Positions 1 to 8,423 of a stretch of DNA of 64,000 bases are shown here, piece after piece. How positions within the stretch are numbered: the first letter of the stretch is position 1; each line of letters opens with the position of its first letter. The notes below the pieces were generated by a model. The model saw nothing but the letters and a program-made list of their open reading frames with translations. It did not search any database and had not been told where the DNA came from. The stretch lies in NCBI RefSeq assembly GCF_002214365.1, contig NZ_CP014854.1, positions 248,001 through 312,000 on the forward strand, written 5' to 3'. A program made the translations under genes and the position numbers. The stretch comes from Thermococcus celer Vu 13 = JCM 8558. GTDB lineage: Archaea; Methanobacteriota_B; Thermococci; Thermococcales; Thermococcaceae.

Positions 1-1
1 C

Positions 2-946
2 ATGCACCGCGAGAGGACGAGGGAGACGCTCGCGAAGGAAGCCGGAGTTCCCACCTCGCGTTACGCTTACGCAACAACGCTCGACGAGCTCTACGACGCC
101 TGCGAGAGGATAGGTTACCCCTGTCACACGAAGGCCATAATGAGCTCCTCGGGAAAGGGCTCCTACTTCGTCAGGGGGCCGGAAGACGTCCCGAAGGCGT
201 GGGAAATAGCCAAGAAGAAGGCCCGCGGCAGCGCTGACAAGATAATCGTGGAGGAGCACATCGACTTCGACGTCGAGATAACGGAGCTGGCGGTCAGGCA
301 CTACGACGAAAACGGCGAGCTCGTCACGACCTTTCCGAAGCCCGTGGGGCACTACCAGATTGATGGCGACTATCACTCAAGCTGGCAGCCTGCGGAAATA
401 AGCGAGAAGGCCGAGCGCGAGGTTTACCGCATAGCCAAACGGATAACCGACGTCCTCGGCGGTCTCGGGCTCTTCGGCGTCGAGATGTTCGTGAAGGGCG
501 ATAGGGTCTGGGCCAACGAGGTCTCGCCGAGGCCCCACGACACGGGGATGGTAACCTTGGCCTCTCATCCCCCCGGCTTCTCCGAGTTCGGACTGCACCT
601 GAGGGCCGTTCTGGGGCTTCCGATTCCGGGGGAGTGGGTCGATGGATACCGCCTGTTCCCGATTGTAGCACCTGCGGCGACCCACGTCATCAAGGCCAAC
701 GTCCCCGGTTATTCCCCGCGCTTCCGCGGCTTAAGCAGAGCTTTAAGCGTTCCGAACGCCACAATCAGGCTCTTCGGAAAGCCCGAGGCCTATCCCGGAA
801 GGAGACTGGGGGTCGCGCTGGCGTGGGATAAGGACGTTGAGGCCGCGAAGAGGAGGGCCGAGAGGATCGCGCACACCGTTGAGCTGAGGACGAGGAGCGG
901 GGGGTGGCAGAGCCAGGAGTTTATTAAAAAGATGCACCTGCTCTGA
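2..946 (+). CDS. purT: Formate-dependent phosphoribosylglycinamide formyltransferase 2 (5'-truncated by window edge)
   Basis: PurT uses ATP and formate to convert GAR to formyl-GAR, the third step of IMP synthesis. The visible 314 residues hold the ATP-grasp core: MSSSGKG at 47-53, the metal-binding region SPRPHDTGM at 175-183, and a C-terminal FGKPEAYPGRRLGVAL stretch typical of the PurT/PurK group. Family members are about 390-430 residues long, so roughly 100 N-terminal residues lie to the left of the window. The ATG at position 2 is therefore an internal Met and not the start. It faces purE convergently and belongs with the downstream purine genes. Formate-dependent PurT suits an archaeon without folate-dependent PurN. 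Confidence 0.95.
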   Translation: MHRERTRETLAKEAGVPTSRYAYATTLDELYDACERIGYPCHTKAIMSSSGKGSYFVRGPEDVPKAWEIAKKKARGSADKIIVEEHIDFDVEITELAVRHYDENGELVTTFPKPVGHYQIDGDYHSSWQPAEISEKAEREVYRIAKRITDVLGGLGLFGVEMFVKGDRVWANEVSPRPHDTGMVTLASHPPGFSEFGLHLRAVLGLPIPGEWVDGYRLFPIVAPAATHVIKANVPGYSPRFRGLSRALSVPNATIRLFGKPEAYPGRRLGVALAWDKDVEAAKRRAERIAHTVELRTRSGGWQSQEFIKKMHLL

Positions 947-957
947 TTTTTCTTTTT
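947..957 (+). terminator. T-tract after purT
   Basis: A run of T residues (ttttctttttt-like) directly follows the purT stop codon, and A/T-only sequence follows in the 40-base gap to convergent purE. Archaeal RNA polymerase terminates on such U-tracts without a hairpin. This is inferred from composition only. Confidence 0.5.
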
Positions 958-994
958 AAAGTCTTTTAAAAAAATAAATTAAAAAATAAAGCCA

Positions 995-1426
995 CTAGCC
1001 CCTCATCTTTTCCCTGTACTCCTCAAGCTTTTTCTTCATGCTTTCATCTTTTAGCGCCAAAATCTCAATTGCGAGCAAAGCCGCGTTCTTCCCGTTATCT
1101 ATCCCGACGGCGGCTACCGGAACACCCGGGGGCATCTGGGCCATGCTCAGGAGGGCGTCGAGACCGCCGAGCTTCGCCGAGACTGGGACCCCTATCACGG
1201 GTTTGGTCGTGTGGGATGCGATAACGCCCGGCAGGGCGGCACTTAAGCCCGCTATGGCTATGAAAACGTCGTAGTCTCTCTTTGCCAGCTCCTCGACCTT
1301 CTCCGGGTTCCTATGGGCGGATGCAACCTCAACGTCGTATTCAACTCCAAACTCCTCCAGGACTTTGGCAACCTTCTCGGCGATGTGAGAGTCGCTTTTG
1401 CTTCCCATCACCACGAGCACCTTCAT
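995..1426 (-). CDS. purE: PurE, N5-carboxyaminoimidazole ribonucleotide mutase or AIR carboxylase
   Basis: This enzyme converts AIR or N5-CAIR to CAIR in purine synthesis. The 143-residue protein has the PurE signature GSKSD near its start and SAHR about 30 residues later, followed by an [10 protein letters not shown] loop and [12 protein letters not shown], so it is a complete single-domain PurE. The ATG at 1426 is preferred over the in-frame GTG nine bases upstream because a GGTGA ribosome-binding site sits 5 nt before it and overlaps that GTG. No purK is present in the window, so class I (mutase) versus class II (direct carboxylase) activity is not settled by context. It diverges from purD across a short shared promoter region. 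Confidence 0.93.
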   Translation of the reverse strand: MKVLVVMGSKSDSHIAEKVAKVLEEFGVEYDVEVASAHRNPEKVEELAKRDYDVFIAIAGLSAALPGVIASHTTKPVIGVPVSAKLGGLDALLSMAQMPPGVPVAAVGIDNGKNAALLAIEILALKDESMKKKLEEYREKMRG

Positions 1427-1466
1427 GGCCTTCACCGGTCTCTGTTCTCCCCAGCCCTTATAAGTT

Positions 1467-1500
1467 TTGCCATTTTAATGTAAAAACAAAGCTTAAAAAT
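1467..1500 (+). promoter_or_regulatory. purE/purD intergenic operator-like palindrome and purD TATA box
   Basis: Positions 1467-1484 read TTGCCA-N6-TGTAAA, fitting the symmetric pattern TTnnCA-N6-TGnnAA. A TATA-like cttaaaaat follows at 1492-1500, 8 nt downstream, in front of purD. The same pattern and spacing recur before purL and the second purP. Because the site is symmetric and the gap is shared, it could also serve purE, for which cttataag at 1458-1465 is a possible TATA. It is a candidate site for a purine-responsive regulator that has not been identified here. Confidence 0.55.
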
Positions 1501-1531
1501 TGAATTTTTTGACTTATAAATGGTGAAACCT

Positions 1532-2848
1532 ATGAAGGTTCTGCTCGTTGGAGGCGGCGGCAGGGAGCACGCCATAGGCGAGGCGCTCGTGAGGGGTGGT
1601 GCCGAGCTCTACGTTGTCTCAAAGCACAGAAATCCGGGGCTTCTCAAAATCGCGGAGGGCTACGCCCTCGCCAGGGAAACGGACGTGGAAAGGGTTCTCG
1701 CCCACGCCGAGAGGTTCGGGGTCGACCTTGCCTTCATCGGCCCGGAGGCCCCGCTCGAGAGGGGAATCGTAGATGTCCTTGAGGAGAACGGGATCCCCGC
1801 GGTTGGTCCCTCAAAGGAGGCGGCCCGGCTCGAGACGGACAAGGCCTTTGCGAGGCACATGATGGAAAAATACGAAATTCCGGGGAGGAAGCACTTCAGG
1901 GTCTTCGACGACGTTTCCGAGATGCGCTCGTGGGTGGACGACTTCGGAAGGCCCGTCGTCGTAAAACCCCTCGGACTGACAGGGGGTAAGGGCGTTAAAG
2001 TTGTCGGCTACCAGCTGAGGGACAACGAGGAGGCGAAGGCCTACGCCGAAGAGCTCATCCGGAGGGACGGGAAGGTTCTGATCGAGGAGAGGACGGACGG
2101 CGTTGAGTTCACATTCCAGGTCTTCACGGACGGAAAAAATGTGATCCCGATGCCCCTCGCCCAGGACTACCCCCACGCCTATGAGGGCGATGTTGGGCCG
2201 ATAACCGGAGGGATGGGCTCTTACTCATGTGAAAACCACACCCTGCCCTTCGTAACGGGGGAGGATTACGAGAGGGCCCTCGAAACCCTGAGGGCAACCG
2301 TTGAAGCCATGAGGAAGGAGGGAACCCCCTACAAAGGCATCCTCTACGGCCAGTTCATGCTCGCCAAGGATGAACCAAAGATAATCGAGTACAACGCCCG
2401 CTTCGGCGACCCCGAGGCCATGAACGTTCTTCCTATTCTGAAAACACCGCTCCCCGAGATAGCGGAGGGGATAGTTGGCGGGAGGCTCAAAAAGGCTGAA
2501 TTTGAGAAAAAAGCCACCGTCGTCAAGTACCTCGCCCCGCGGGGTTATCCCGCTGATCCAATAAAGGGCGTCGGGGTTGAAATCAGGGAGGATAAAATCA
2601 GGGAAGAAGGTGCCAGGGTTTACTACGCCTCCGTGGATGAGAACTTAACCCTTCTCGGCTCCCGTGCGGTGGCGGTCGTTGGAATCGCCGGTTCCCTTGA
2701 AGAGGCGGAGAGAATCGCATCCGCAGGAATAAGGCACGTTAGAGGGGAGGTTTTCCACCGCGCCGACGTGGGGACGAGGGAGAGCGTCGAGAAGAGGATA
2801 CGCGTTCTAAAGGAACTCGGGAAGGAGTTTGAGCCGAATCCGTGCTGA
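1532..2848 (+). CDS. purD: Phosphoribosylamine-glycine ligase (GAR synthetase)
   Basis: PurD joins phosphoribosylamine and glycine with ATP to make GAR, the second step of IMP synthesis. It is a full-length ATP-grasp enzyme of about 438 residues: an N-terminal GGGGREHA nucleotide-fold motif, KPLGLTGGKGVKVV in the ATP-grasp domain, and EYNARFGDPEAM near the metal site. The ATG at 1532 is chosen because GGTGA lies 5 nt upstream; an ATG at 1520 is in frame but lacks a site. It starts a tight run purD-purP-purS-purQ, with purP 10 nt downstream. Confidence 0.95.
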   Translation: MKVLLVGGGGREHAIGEALVRGGAELYVVSKHRNPGLLKIAEGYALARETDVERVLAHAERFGVDLAFIGPEAPLERGIVDVLEENGIPAVGPSKEAARLETDKAFARHMMEKYEIPGRKHFRVFDDVSEMRSWVDDFGRPVVVKPLGLTGGKGVKVVGYQLRDNEEAKAYAEELIRRDGKVLIEERTDGVEFTFQVFTDGKNVIPMPLAQDYPHAYEGDVGPITGGMGSYSCENHTLPFVTGEDYERALETLRATVEAMRKEGTPYKGILYGQFMLAKDEPKIIEYNARFGDPEAMNVLPILKTPLPEIAEGIVGGRLKKAEFEKKATVVKYLAPRGYPADPIKGVGVEIREDKIREEGARVYYASVDENLTLLGSRAVAVVGIAGSLEEAERIASAGIRHVRGEVFHRADVGTRESVEKRIRVLKELGKEFEPNPC

Positions 2849-2858
2849 GGTGGTATGA

Positions 2859-4001
2859 ATGATAGGTCGCGACGAGATCCTGGGGATCCTTGAGGGTTAC
2901 GACCCCGGGCGGATAGCAATCGGGGTCATCGGAAGCCATTCCGCCCTTGACATAGCCGATGGAGCGAAGGAGGAGGGCCTCCCCGTTTTGGTCGTGGCCC
3001 AGCGCGGGAGGCACAGAACATACGCGGAGTACTTCAGGCAGAGAAAGAAGAAGGACGGCCTGACGAAGGGCTTCATCGACGAGGTAATCGTTTTGGAGAG
3101 GTTCGGCGGAATCATTGAAATTCAGGAGGAGCTGAGGAGGAGAAACGTCATCTTCGTTCCCAACCGCTCCTTTGTGGTCTACACGGGCATTGACAGGGTC
3201 GAGAACGAGTTTTTGGTGCCGCTCTTCGGGAGCCGCAACCTGCTGAGGAGCGAGGAGCGTAGTGAGGAGAAGAGCTATTACTGGCTCCTTGAGAGGGCGG
3301 GGCTTCCGTACCCCGAAGCCGTAAAGCCGGAGGAGATAGACGACGTCGGCCTGGTCATCGTCAAGCTCCCCCACGCGAAGAAGAGGCTCGAGCGCGGCTT
3401 CTTCACGGCCGCTTCATATAGGGAGTTCCGGGAGAAGGCCGAACGCCTGAAGAAGCTCGGCGTGATCACGGAGGAGGACCTCGCGAGGGCAAGGGTAGAG
3501 CGCTACATAATAGGCCCCGTCTTCAACTTCGACTTCTTCTACTCGCCCATCGACGGGGAGATCGAGCTCCTCGGGATAGACTGGCGCTTCGAGACGAGCC
3601 TTGACGGCCACGTGCGCCTTCCAGCGGGCCAGCAGTTGACCCTGCCCGAGCACCAGTTCGAGCCCGAGTACACCGTGTGCGGCCACGCGTCCTCGACGCT
3701 CCGCGAGAGCCTCCTTGAGAAGGTCTTCGACATGGCCGAGCGCTACGTGGAGGCAACCAAGAAGTACTACCCGCCCGGGATCATCGGCCCCTTCACGCTC
3801 CAGACCGCCGTCGACAAGGACCTGAACTTCTACATCTACGACGTCGCCCCCCGGACGGGCGGCGGGACGAACATCCACATGGCCATGGGGCACCCCTACG
3901 GCAACGCCCTCTGGAGGAAGCCCATGAGCACTGGAAGGAGGATAGGCCTCGAGGTAAAGCGCGCAATCGAGCTGGACGAGCTCGAGAAGGTCGTTACGTG
4001 A
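2859..4001 (+). CDS. purP: PurP-family FAICAR synthetase paralogue 1
   Basis: PurP is the archaeal ATP- and formate-dependent ligase that converts AICAR to FAICAR, replacing the folate-dependent PurH step. This 380-residue member opens with GSHSALDIADGAKEEG, the PurP substrate-binding signature, and has the ATP-grasp C-terminal half ending in APRTGGGTNIHM and a PMSTGRRIGLE motif. It is about 45 residues longer than the second copy at 19584 and carries extra RKKKD-rich and SEERSEEKSY segments. Thermococcales commonly carry more than one PurP; which of these is the main FAICAR synthetase cannot be told from sequence. It is 10 nt after purD and 10 nt before purS. Confidence 0.88.
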   Translation: MIGRDEILGILEGYDPGRIAIGVIGSHSALDIADGAKEEGLPVLVVAQRGRHRTYAEYFRQRKKKDGLTKGFIDEVIVLERFGGIIEIQEELRRRNVIFVPNRSFVVYTGIDRVENEFLVPLFGSRNLLRSEERSEEKSYYWLLERAGLPYPEAVKPEEIDDVGLVIVKLPHAKKRLERGFFTAASYREFREKAERLKKLGVITEEDLARARVERYIIGPVFNFDFFYSPIDGEIELLGIDWRFETSLDGHVRLPAGQQLTLPEHQFEPEYTVCGHASSTLRESLLEKVFDMAERYVEATKKYYPPGIIGPFTLQTAVDKDLNFYIYDVAPRTGGGTNIHMAMGHPYGNALWRKPMSTGRRIGLEVKRAIELDELEKVVT

Positions 4002-4011
4002 GGTGACGCCC

Positions 4012-4257
4012 ATGAGGTGGAAGGCAAAAATCATCGTTCGCCTGAAGGAGGGGCTCAACGACCCCGAGGGAAGGGTCATCGGGAAGGCGCTAAAAAACCT
4101 GGGCTATGACGTTGATGAGCTGAAGGTTCCAAAGTGCTTTGAGCTCGTTTTTGAGAGCGAGGAGCCGGAGGAGGACGTCGAAGAAATGTGCAAACGCCTG
4201 CTCGCCAACCCCCTGATCCACACCTACGAGTACGAAATAGAGCCGCTGGGTGAGTGA
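4012..4257 (+). CDS. purS: Phosphoribosylformylglycinamidine synthase subunit PurS
   Basis: PurS is the small structural subunit that bridges PurL and PurQ in the FGAM synthase complex. The 81-residue protein starts [20 protein letters not shown] and shows the family's KVTVxLKxGVLDPxG-like opening and a C-terminal [13 protein letters not shown] strand. The ATG at 4012 follows a GAGGTGA site; an in-frame GTG at 4003 lies within that site. Its stop codon overlaps the region just before purQ, consistent with translational coupling of the two subunits. Confidence 0.93.
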   Translation: MRWKAKIIVRLKEGLNDPEGRVIGKALKNLGYDVDELKVPKCFELVFESEEPEEDVEEMCKRLLANPLIHTYEYEIEPLGE

Positions 4258-4258
4258 G

Positions 4259-4930
4259 ATGCCAAAGTTCGCCGTTGTAGTGTTTCCGGGGACGAACTGC
4301 GACTTTGAGACCCTTGAAGCGATTAGAAAAGCCGGGGGCAAAGCGGAGCGCGTCTGGCACGAATCAGGTCTGAAGGACTTCGATGGCGTTGTCCTGCCCG
4401 GCGGCTTCAGCTACGCCGATTACCTCAGGGCCGGGGCCATCGCCGCGAGGGCCGGGATAATGGAGGAGGTTAGGGAGTTCGCCCGGGACGGTAGGCCCGT
4501 CCTCGGGATATGCAACGGCTTTCAGGTTTTAACGGAGGCCGGCCTTCTGCCCGGGGCGCTGAGGCCGAACAAAAACCCAAGGTTCCTCTGCAGGTGGGTG
4601 CACCTCCGCGTCGAGGACGTCGAGACCCCCTTCACCGCCCTCTACGAGCCAGGGGAGGTCATCAGGATGCCGATAGCCCACGCCGAGGGGAATTATTACA
4701 CGGACGACCCCTCAAAAGTTCGCGTGGTCTTCCGGTACAGCGACGGGGAGGGAAACGTCACGGACGGGGCGAACCCGAACGGCTCCCTCATGAACATAGC
4801 GGCGATAGCCAACGGGCGCGGTAACGTCCTCGGAACCATGCCCCACCCAGAGAGGGCGAGCGATAAATTCCTAGGAAGCGAAGACGGGCTGAGGCTCTTC
4901 AGGGGCATGGTGGAGTGGGCGAAGCGTTAG
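4259..4930 (+). CDS. purQ: Phosphoribosylformylglycinamidine synthase, glutaminase subunit PurQ
   Basis: PurQ is a class I glutamine amidotransferase that feeds ammonia to PurL for FGAM formation. The 223-residue protein has the nucleophile in GICNGFQ (Cys85), the His196-Pro-Glu198 dyad in MPHPERAS, and the PurQ-type [14 protein letters not shown] stretch. The ATG at 4259 comes 2 nt after the purS stop with GGGTGAG just before it; an in-frame GTG at 4250 is less likely. PurL is usually nearby, but here it lies 9.1 kb away beyond an accessory block. A degenerate second copy of this gene lies at 12251-12360. Confidence 0.95.
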   Translation: MPKFAVVVFPGTNCDFETLEAIRKAGGKAERVWHESGLKDFDGVVLPGGFSYADYLRAGAIAARAGIMEEVREFARDGRPVLGICNGFQVLTEAGLLPGALRPNKNPRFLCRWVHLRVEDVETPFTALYEPGEVIRMPIAHAEGNYYTDDPSKVRVVFRYSDGEGNVTDGANPNGSLMNIAAIANGRGNVLGTMPHPERASDKFLGSEDGLRLFRGMVEWAKR

Positions 4931-4934
4931 TCTT

Positions 4935-5927
4935 CTATTTTTTGCACAGGTGAGTGAACACCTCTTCGAGGGTCACTTGAGATGTTTGAACGTCGACAAT
5001 TTTGTAACGGGATAGGAGACCGAGCACCTCTTTGATGTCCTCATTTTTGAAGTACAGCTGGAGGTACGTGAACTCCCCATTGCGTTGAACTTCTATTTTT
5101 TGGGTGATTCCATCAAAATCCTTGGGATGAACCATTCCTTTAATCTTTGCAATGATTTTCCTTTCCGCTTTGAGGGTCTGAACTTCTTCAATGAGCTCTT
5201 TTGGGGTCCCCTCGGCGATTTTGCTCCTGTTGAATAGCAAAACCCTGTCGCACAGACTTTCAGCCTCTCTTAGATTATGGGTCGTCAATAGTATTGTTGT
5301 TCCGAGTTCTTTTGAAAGCCTCAAAATTGCATTCCAGACTTCCCTTCTCGTAAAAGCATCGAGATAAACCGTAGGTTCGTCGAGGATCAGAACTTCAGGC
5401 TGGAGGACTAAGGGTAACGCCAGGTAAACCTTCTGTCTCATTCCAGCGGAGAGTTTTTGATACCACTCGTTCCGTTTCTCTTTTAGGTGGAGTAATTCAA
5501 GTGCTTGATTAATTCTTCTATCGGTCTCTGCCTTGGGAATTCCCCACAGTTCAGCCATGAACCTGAGATTCTTCTCCACGCTCACCCTCCACTGAAAGAG
5601 TCCGAATAAATCCCTGCTCCCCCCAAAGATGGTAAATATTTTGCCCTTAACTTCGTTGTGCTCTTCAACCGATTCATACCCATCAATGTAGAGATGTCCC
5701 CCCGTAGGTATAACAAGGGCGCTGGCGATTTTGCAGAGCGTGGTTTTTCCAGCACCGTTCGGACCGAGGAGACCGTATATCTCGCCTTCCTTAACCTTGA
5801 AATTCAAATCAACCAGAGCCGGGATTTCCTCCCTGGGCTTTCCAAGAAAATCCCCAAGACTTTTCAAATCAAGGGGGGACTTTATTGGGGGAGGGTAGTA
5901 TTTGGTTAGCTTAACCGCCTCTATCAC
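4935..5927 (-). CDS. ABC transporter ATP-binding protein (ABC-2 type exporter)
   Basis: This is the nucleotide-binding subunit of a probable exporter. The 330-residue protein has Walker A GPNGAGKT (55-62), a variant signature LSAGM (159-163) in place of LSGGQ, Walker B LILDEP (180-185) and a switch His in LLTTHNL. About 100 C-terminal residues form the regulatory extension seen in drug and antibiotic exporters. It is the last gene of a minus-strand unit that follows a winged-helix regulator (0 nt gap) and a permease (6213-6840). That permease has lost its start, so this subunit may have no working partner. The substrate cannot be inferred. Confidence 0.85.
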   Translation of the reverse strand: MIEAVKLTKYYPPPIKSPLDLKSLGDFLGKPREEIPALVDLNFKVKEGEIYGLLGPNGAGKTTLCKIASALVIPTGGHLYIDGYESVEEHNEVKGKIFTIFGGSRDLFGLFQWRVSVEKNLRFMAELWGIPKAETDRRINQALELLHLKEKRNEWYQKLSAGMRQKVYLALPLVLQPEVLILDEPTVYLDAFTRREVWNAILRLSKELGTTILLTTHNLREAESLCDRVLLFNRSKIAEGTPKELIEEVQTLKAERKIIAKIKGMVHPKDFDGITQKIEVQRNGEFTYLQLYFKNEDIKEVLGLLSRYKIVDVQTSQVTLEEVFTHLCKK

Positions 5928-6203
5928 TTAAACCACCCTGATTACGTACGTTTTTCCCTTTCTTTCACGTCGAACCAATCCCATAGCCTCAAGATTCCTG
6001 ACGGCCCTGCAGGCGTTGGCCCTGCCGAACAGCTCTCCCAATTCCTTCTGGGTTATCTCATTGTTATCAAGGATAAAGTCCAATACCTGCCCTTCCAAAT
6101 CGCTCAGCTCGTGCTGGTGCAGGTTGTTTATCTCGATCTCAATCTTGAGTAGCAACACGAGTTTCCCGTTTTCACACTCCTCCCTTAAGATACTTACTCT
6201 CAT
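5928..6203 (-). CDS. Small winged-helix transcriptional regulator
   Basis: A 91-residue protein whose C-terminal half has the pattern of a winged helix-turn-helix: ...VLDFILDNNEITQKELGELF... followed by a recognition helix (ANACRAVRNLEAMGLV) and a basic wing ending RERKGKTYVIRVV. It is MarR/archaeal-MarR-like in arrangement. It sits inside the ABC operon, 9 nt after the permease and abutting the ATPase, which suggests it controls that operon. The ligand is unknown. Confidence 0.7.
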   Translation of the reverse strand: MRVSILREECENGKLVLLLKIEIEINNLHQHELSDLEGQVLDFILDNNEITQKELGELFGRANACRAVRNLEAMGLVRRERKGKTYVIRVV

Positions 6204-6212
6204 CTTACCACC

Positions 6213-6840
6213 TCACGTGTGTCCCAGTGTTCCCAGCTGTCTCGCCTTGTTAAAGCCCCATCTAAAAGTCAGGTATCCTACGAGGAGCATTATGGCGGTG
6301 ATGAGGAGCATGTTCGTCAGGCTTGGAAGGATTCGAGATAAAGAGTAGCCGCCACCCATTGTGAGCCTGCCCATCTGGAGGATATACGTCTCTGGATGGA
6401 TTTTTGATAATGGTTGAAGCCACCATGGCAAAGCCTCGGGTGGAAAGTATAAACCACTGACGAGCTGGGCGGTAATGTTGAAGAACCAGTTCAGCGGGTC
6501 CTGTTTCGCTTTAGTGCCAATTCTAAAGCCGGCTGAAAACAGGTCGAGGGCGAAAATTAGCAATATTCCGCTCAGGATAACGATTATAACGCCAAGGTTA
6601 AGGTGGATGGTTAACCCGAAGAAGAGGACATAGATTATTGCTATCACTACGGTAAGTCCTAAGTTCCACAGGATTCGCCAGGCGTTAATCCCAATGAAGA
6701 TTGAAGTTAAAGATGCCGGAGAATTGTAAAGAACCGGAAAAATTCTGCCGAGTACAAAGGACGAGATGCTCCCCCTGGGCAGGAAGACGAGGTTGTGGAT
6801 TATTGAGCCTATGAGAAGATAATCAAGGTAGTTGGGCTGT
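6213..6840 (-). pseudogene. ABC-2 type permease, 5'-truncated next to a TnpB unit
   Basis: Reading the minus strand from about 6840 gives a continuous permease-like sequence beginning PNYLDYLLIGSIIHNL and ending with hydrophobic helices, including a segment with FPPEALPWWLQPLSKIHP, the motif typical of ABC-2 permeases between late helices. The frame stays open upstream to a TGA at 6876-6878 but has no ATG, GTG or TTG until GTG 6645-6647, well inside the conserved region. About 60-100 N-terminal residues, including the first membrane segment, are missing. The homology ends where the TnpB-RHH unit begins, so the insertion most likely removed the 5' end and promoter. It could still be expressed as a 144-residue fragment from the internal GTG. 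Confidence 0.7.
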
Positions 6841-6931
6841 TTCTTGGTTGGTGGTTTTTGTAACTTTGTTGTCTTTCATCACCGCAAGGTTTAAATACTA
6901 CAACTTAGTATTCCCTTGACGGGTGTTAGTA

Positions 6932-7096
6932 ATGCCTAAAGCGACTTTTGTCATCGACAGTGAAACGCTTGAAGAATTCAAAAGGCTGGCCAAAGAACGC
7001 TATGGGAACAAGAGGGGAGTCCTAAGCATTGCAGTTGAGGAAGCGATAAAAGATTGGATTAAGAAAACAAGAAAGGAACTGGAAAATGCCGAATGA
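6932..7096 (+). CDS. Small ribbon-helix-helix protein overlapping tnpB
   Basis: A 54-residue protein reading MPKATFVIDSETLEEFKRLA at its start, with a basic helix RYGNKRGVLSIAVEEAIKDW. A short strand, then two helices with an Arg/Lys-rich turn, fits the MetJ/Arc/CopG ribbon-helix-helix fold. It precedes tnpB and overlaps it by 11 nt, so the two are translated together. The likely role is an autoregulator of the unit or a factor that acts with TnpB; neither is shown by the sequence. A TATA-like tttaaatact lies about 35 nt upstream. Confidence 0.75.
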   Translation: MPKATFVIDSETLEEFKRLAKERYGNKRGVLSIAVEEAIKDWIKKTRKELENAE

Positions 7097-8276
7097 AACG
7101 ATAAAACTCACCGCAAAATTCAAGCTCAAAGAGATTCCAGACGGGTTAGATGGCCTATTCCAAACTTACCGAGAAATAGTGAACACCCTCATCACCCACG
7201 CTCACGAGAACAACATCACCAGCTTCTACAGGCTGAAAAAAGAAACGTACAAAAGCCTTCGCAAAGAGTACCCGGAACTACCAAGCCACTACCTCTACAC
7301 GGCCTGCCAGATGGCCGCGTGGATTTACAAGAGTTACAGGAAGAGGAAGAAGAAGGGAAAGGCAAAGGGGAGGCCAGTCTTCAGGAAGGAAGTCATAATG
7401 CTCGATGATCATCTCTTCAAGCTCGACCTCGACGGAAAGATAATAAAACTCTCCACTCCTAACGGGAGGATTTCGCTGGAGTTTTACCCCGCAAGGTACC
7501 ACGAGAAGTTCCGGGGCTGGAAGGTTGGGCAGGCCTGGTTGGTTAAAACCCCAAAAGGCGTCTTCGTGAACGTCGTCTTCTCCACGGAAGTTGAAGTTGG
7601 AGAAGCAAAGACTTTCGTCGGCGTTGACCTGAACGAGAACAATGTAACCCTGAGCCTCCCGGATGGTGAGTTCGTGCAAATCATCACTCATGAGCGTGAA
7701 ATCAGGACGGGTTACTTCCTGAAGAGGCGGAGGATTCAGAAGAAGTTTAGGGCAGGCAAGAAGCGGGAGAAACTCCTCGAGAAGTATGGGGGAAGAGAAA
7801 AGAACAGGCTGAACGACTTGTACCACAAAATAGCGAATAAGATTGTTGAACTGGCGGAGGAATACGGTGGAATAGCTTTGGAGGACTTGACGAACATTCG
7901 GGATTCGATAAGGTATTCGGCTGAAATGAACGGGAGGCTTCACCGCTGGAGTTTCCGAAAGTTGCAGTCAATCATCGAGTACAAGGCGAAGTTGAGGGGC
8001 GTGAGTGTTGTTTTTGTTGATCCGGCTTACACTTCTTCCCGGTGCCCGGTATGTGGGGGAAAGTTAAGCCCGAATGGGTACCGGCGGGTGAAGTGTGAGT
8101 GTGGTTTTGAGGCTGATAGGGACGTTGTTGGGAGCTGGAACATCCGCTTGAGAGCCCTGAAGATGTGGGGAGTGCCCGTTCCCCCCGAAAGCCACCCGAT
8201 GAAGATGGGAGGGTGGAAGGTTAGCCGTAACGATGTTTACAAAAGTTACGGCCAACCAGAACGGGTACCGTATTGA
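7086..8276 (+). CDS. tnpB: TnpB, RNA-guided nuclease of an IS200/IS605-type element
   Basis: TnpB proteins are RuvC-type nucleases guided by an omega RNA made from the end of their own element; they are related to Cas12. This 396-residue protein keeps the three acidic RuvC positions: Asp181 in VGVDLNE, Glu266 in ALEDL, and Asp346 in ADRDVVGSWNI. It also has the zinc ribbon C320-x2-C323...C337-x-C339. Length and motif order are normal, so it looks catalytically intact. The DxN motif after Asp346 has Val where Asn is common. No tnpA is present, making it a solo (IS1341-like) tnpB with an RHH partner. Confidence 0.9.
   Translation: MPNETIKLTAKFKLKEIPDGLDGLFQTYREIVNTLITHAHENNITSFYRLKKETYKSLRKEYPELPSHYLYTACQMAAWIYKSYRKRKKKGKAKGRPVFRKEVIMLDDHLFKLDLDGKIIKLSTPNGRISLEFYPARYHEKFRGWKVGQAWLVKTPKGVFVNVVFSTEVEVGEAKTFVGVDLNENNVTLSLPDGEFVQIITHEREIRTGYFLKRRRIQKKFRAGKKREKLLEKYGGREKNRLNDLYHKIANKIVELAEEYGGIALEDLTNIRDSIRYSAEMNGRLHRWSFRKLQSIIEYKAKLRGVSVVFVDPAYTSSRCPVCGGKLSPNGYRRVKCECGFEADRDVVGSWNIRLRALKMWGVPVPPESHPMKMGGWKVSRNDVYKSYGQPERVPY
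8167..8252 (+). ncRNA. Candidate omega-RNA scaffold hairpins within the tnpB 3' end
   Basis: Two hairpins can be drawn in the last 110 bases of the tnpB reading frame: GGGGA (8167-8171) with TCCCC (8180-8184), and GCCGTAAC (8224-8231) with GTTACGGC (8245-8252), a perfect 8-bp stem. In characterised IS200/IS605 elements the guide RNA scaffold overlaps the 3' end of tnpB and runs to the element's right end, with the guide beyond it. The scaffold here probably continues past the stop codon, but its end is not visible. Confidence 0.4.
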
Positions 8277-8380
8277 GAGATGTTGGCATTAATGGTTATT
8301 AGCTTTGCAAAGATGCCTATCTTCTCATGATGCGGTTCATAAGTGGTTATATTAAAATCAACGATGGTAACAATGAAAGG

Positions 8381-8415
8381 TATATAAGTCTCATCGATAT
8401 TATACTCACGGAGGT
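8381..8415 (+). promoter_or_regulatory. Promoter and ribosome-binding site of the second ABC operon
   Basis: A TATA box tatataag at 8381-8388 lies about 40 nt before the ATG at 8424, and a strong GGAGGT site lies at 8410-8415 with 8 nt spacing. Transcription would start near 8410. The 147 bases after tnpB hold only this promoter and, possibly, the right end of the element. Confidence 0.6.
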
Positions 8416-8423
8416 AGATTGAG

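Larger units (their letters stand above)
6841..8276 (+). mobile_element. IS200/IS605-type unit with TnpB and RHH protein, no TnpA
   Basis: The unit contains a 54-codon ribbon-helix-helix gene overlapping a 396-codon tnpB, and no Y1 transposase (TnpA). The left limit is set where permease homology ends; the right limit is not visible and may extend past the tnpB stop. A promoter-like tttaaatact lies at 6890-6899. The outer ends lack inverted repeats, as expected for the IS200/IS605 group. Insertion apparently disrupted the minus-strand ABC permease. Confidence 0.65.

Noticed and set aside
6876-6900. C/D box small RNA starting at a GTGATGA motif on the minus strand
   Set aside because: The box C-like motif is present, but no CTGA D box lies within a suitable distance and it is adjacent to an element boundary.
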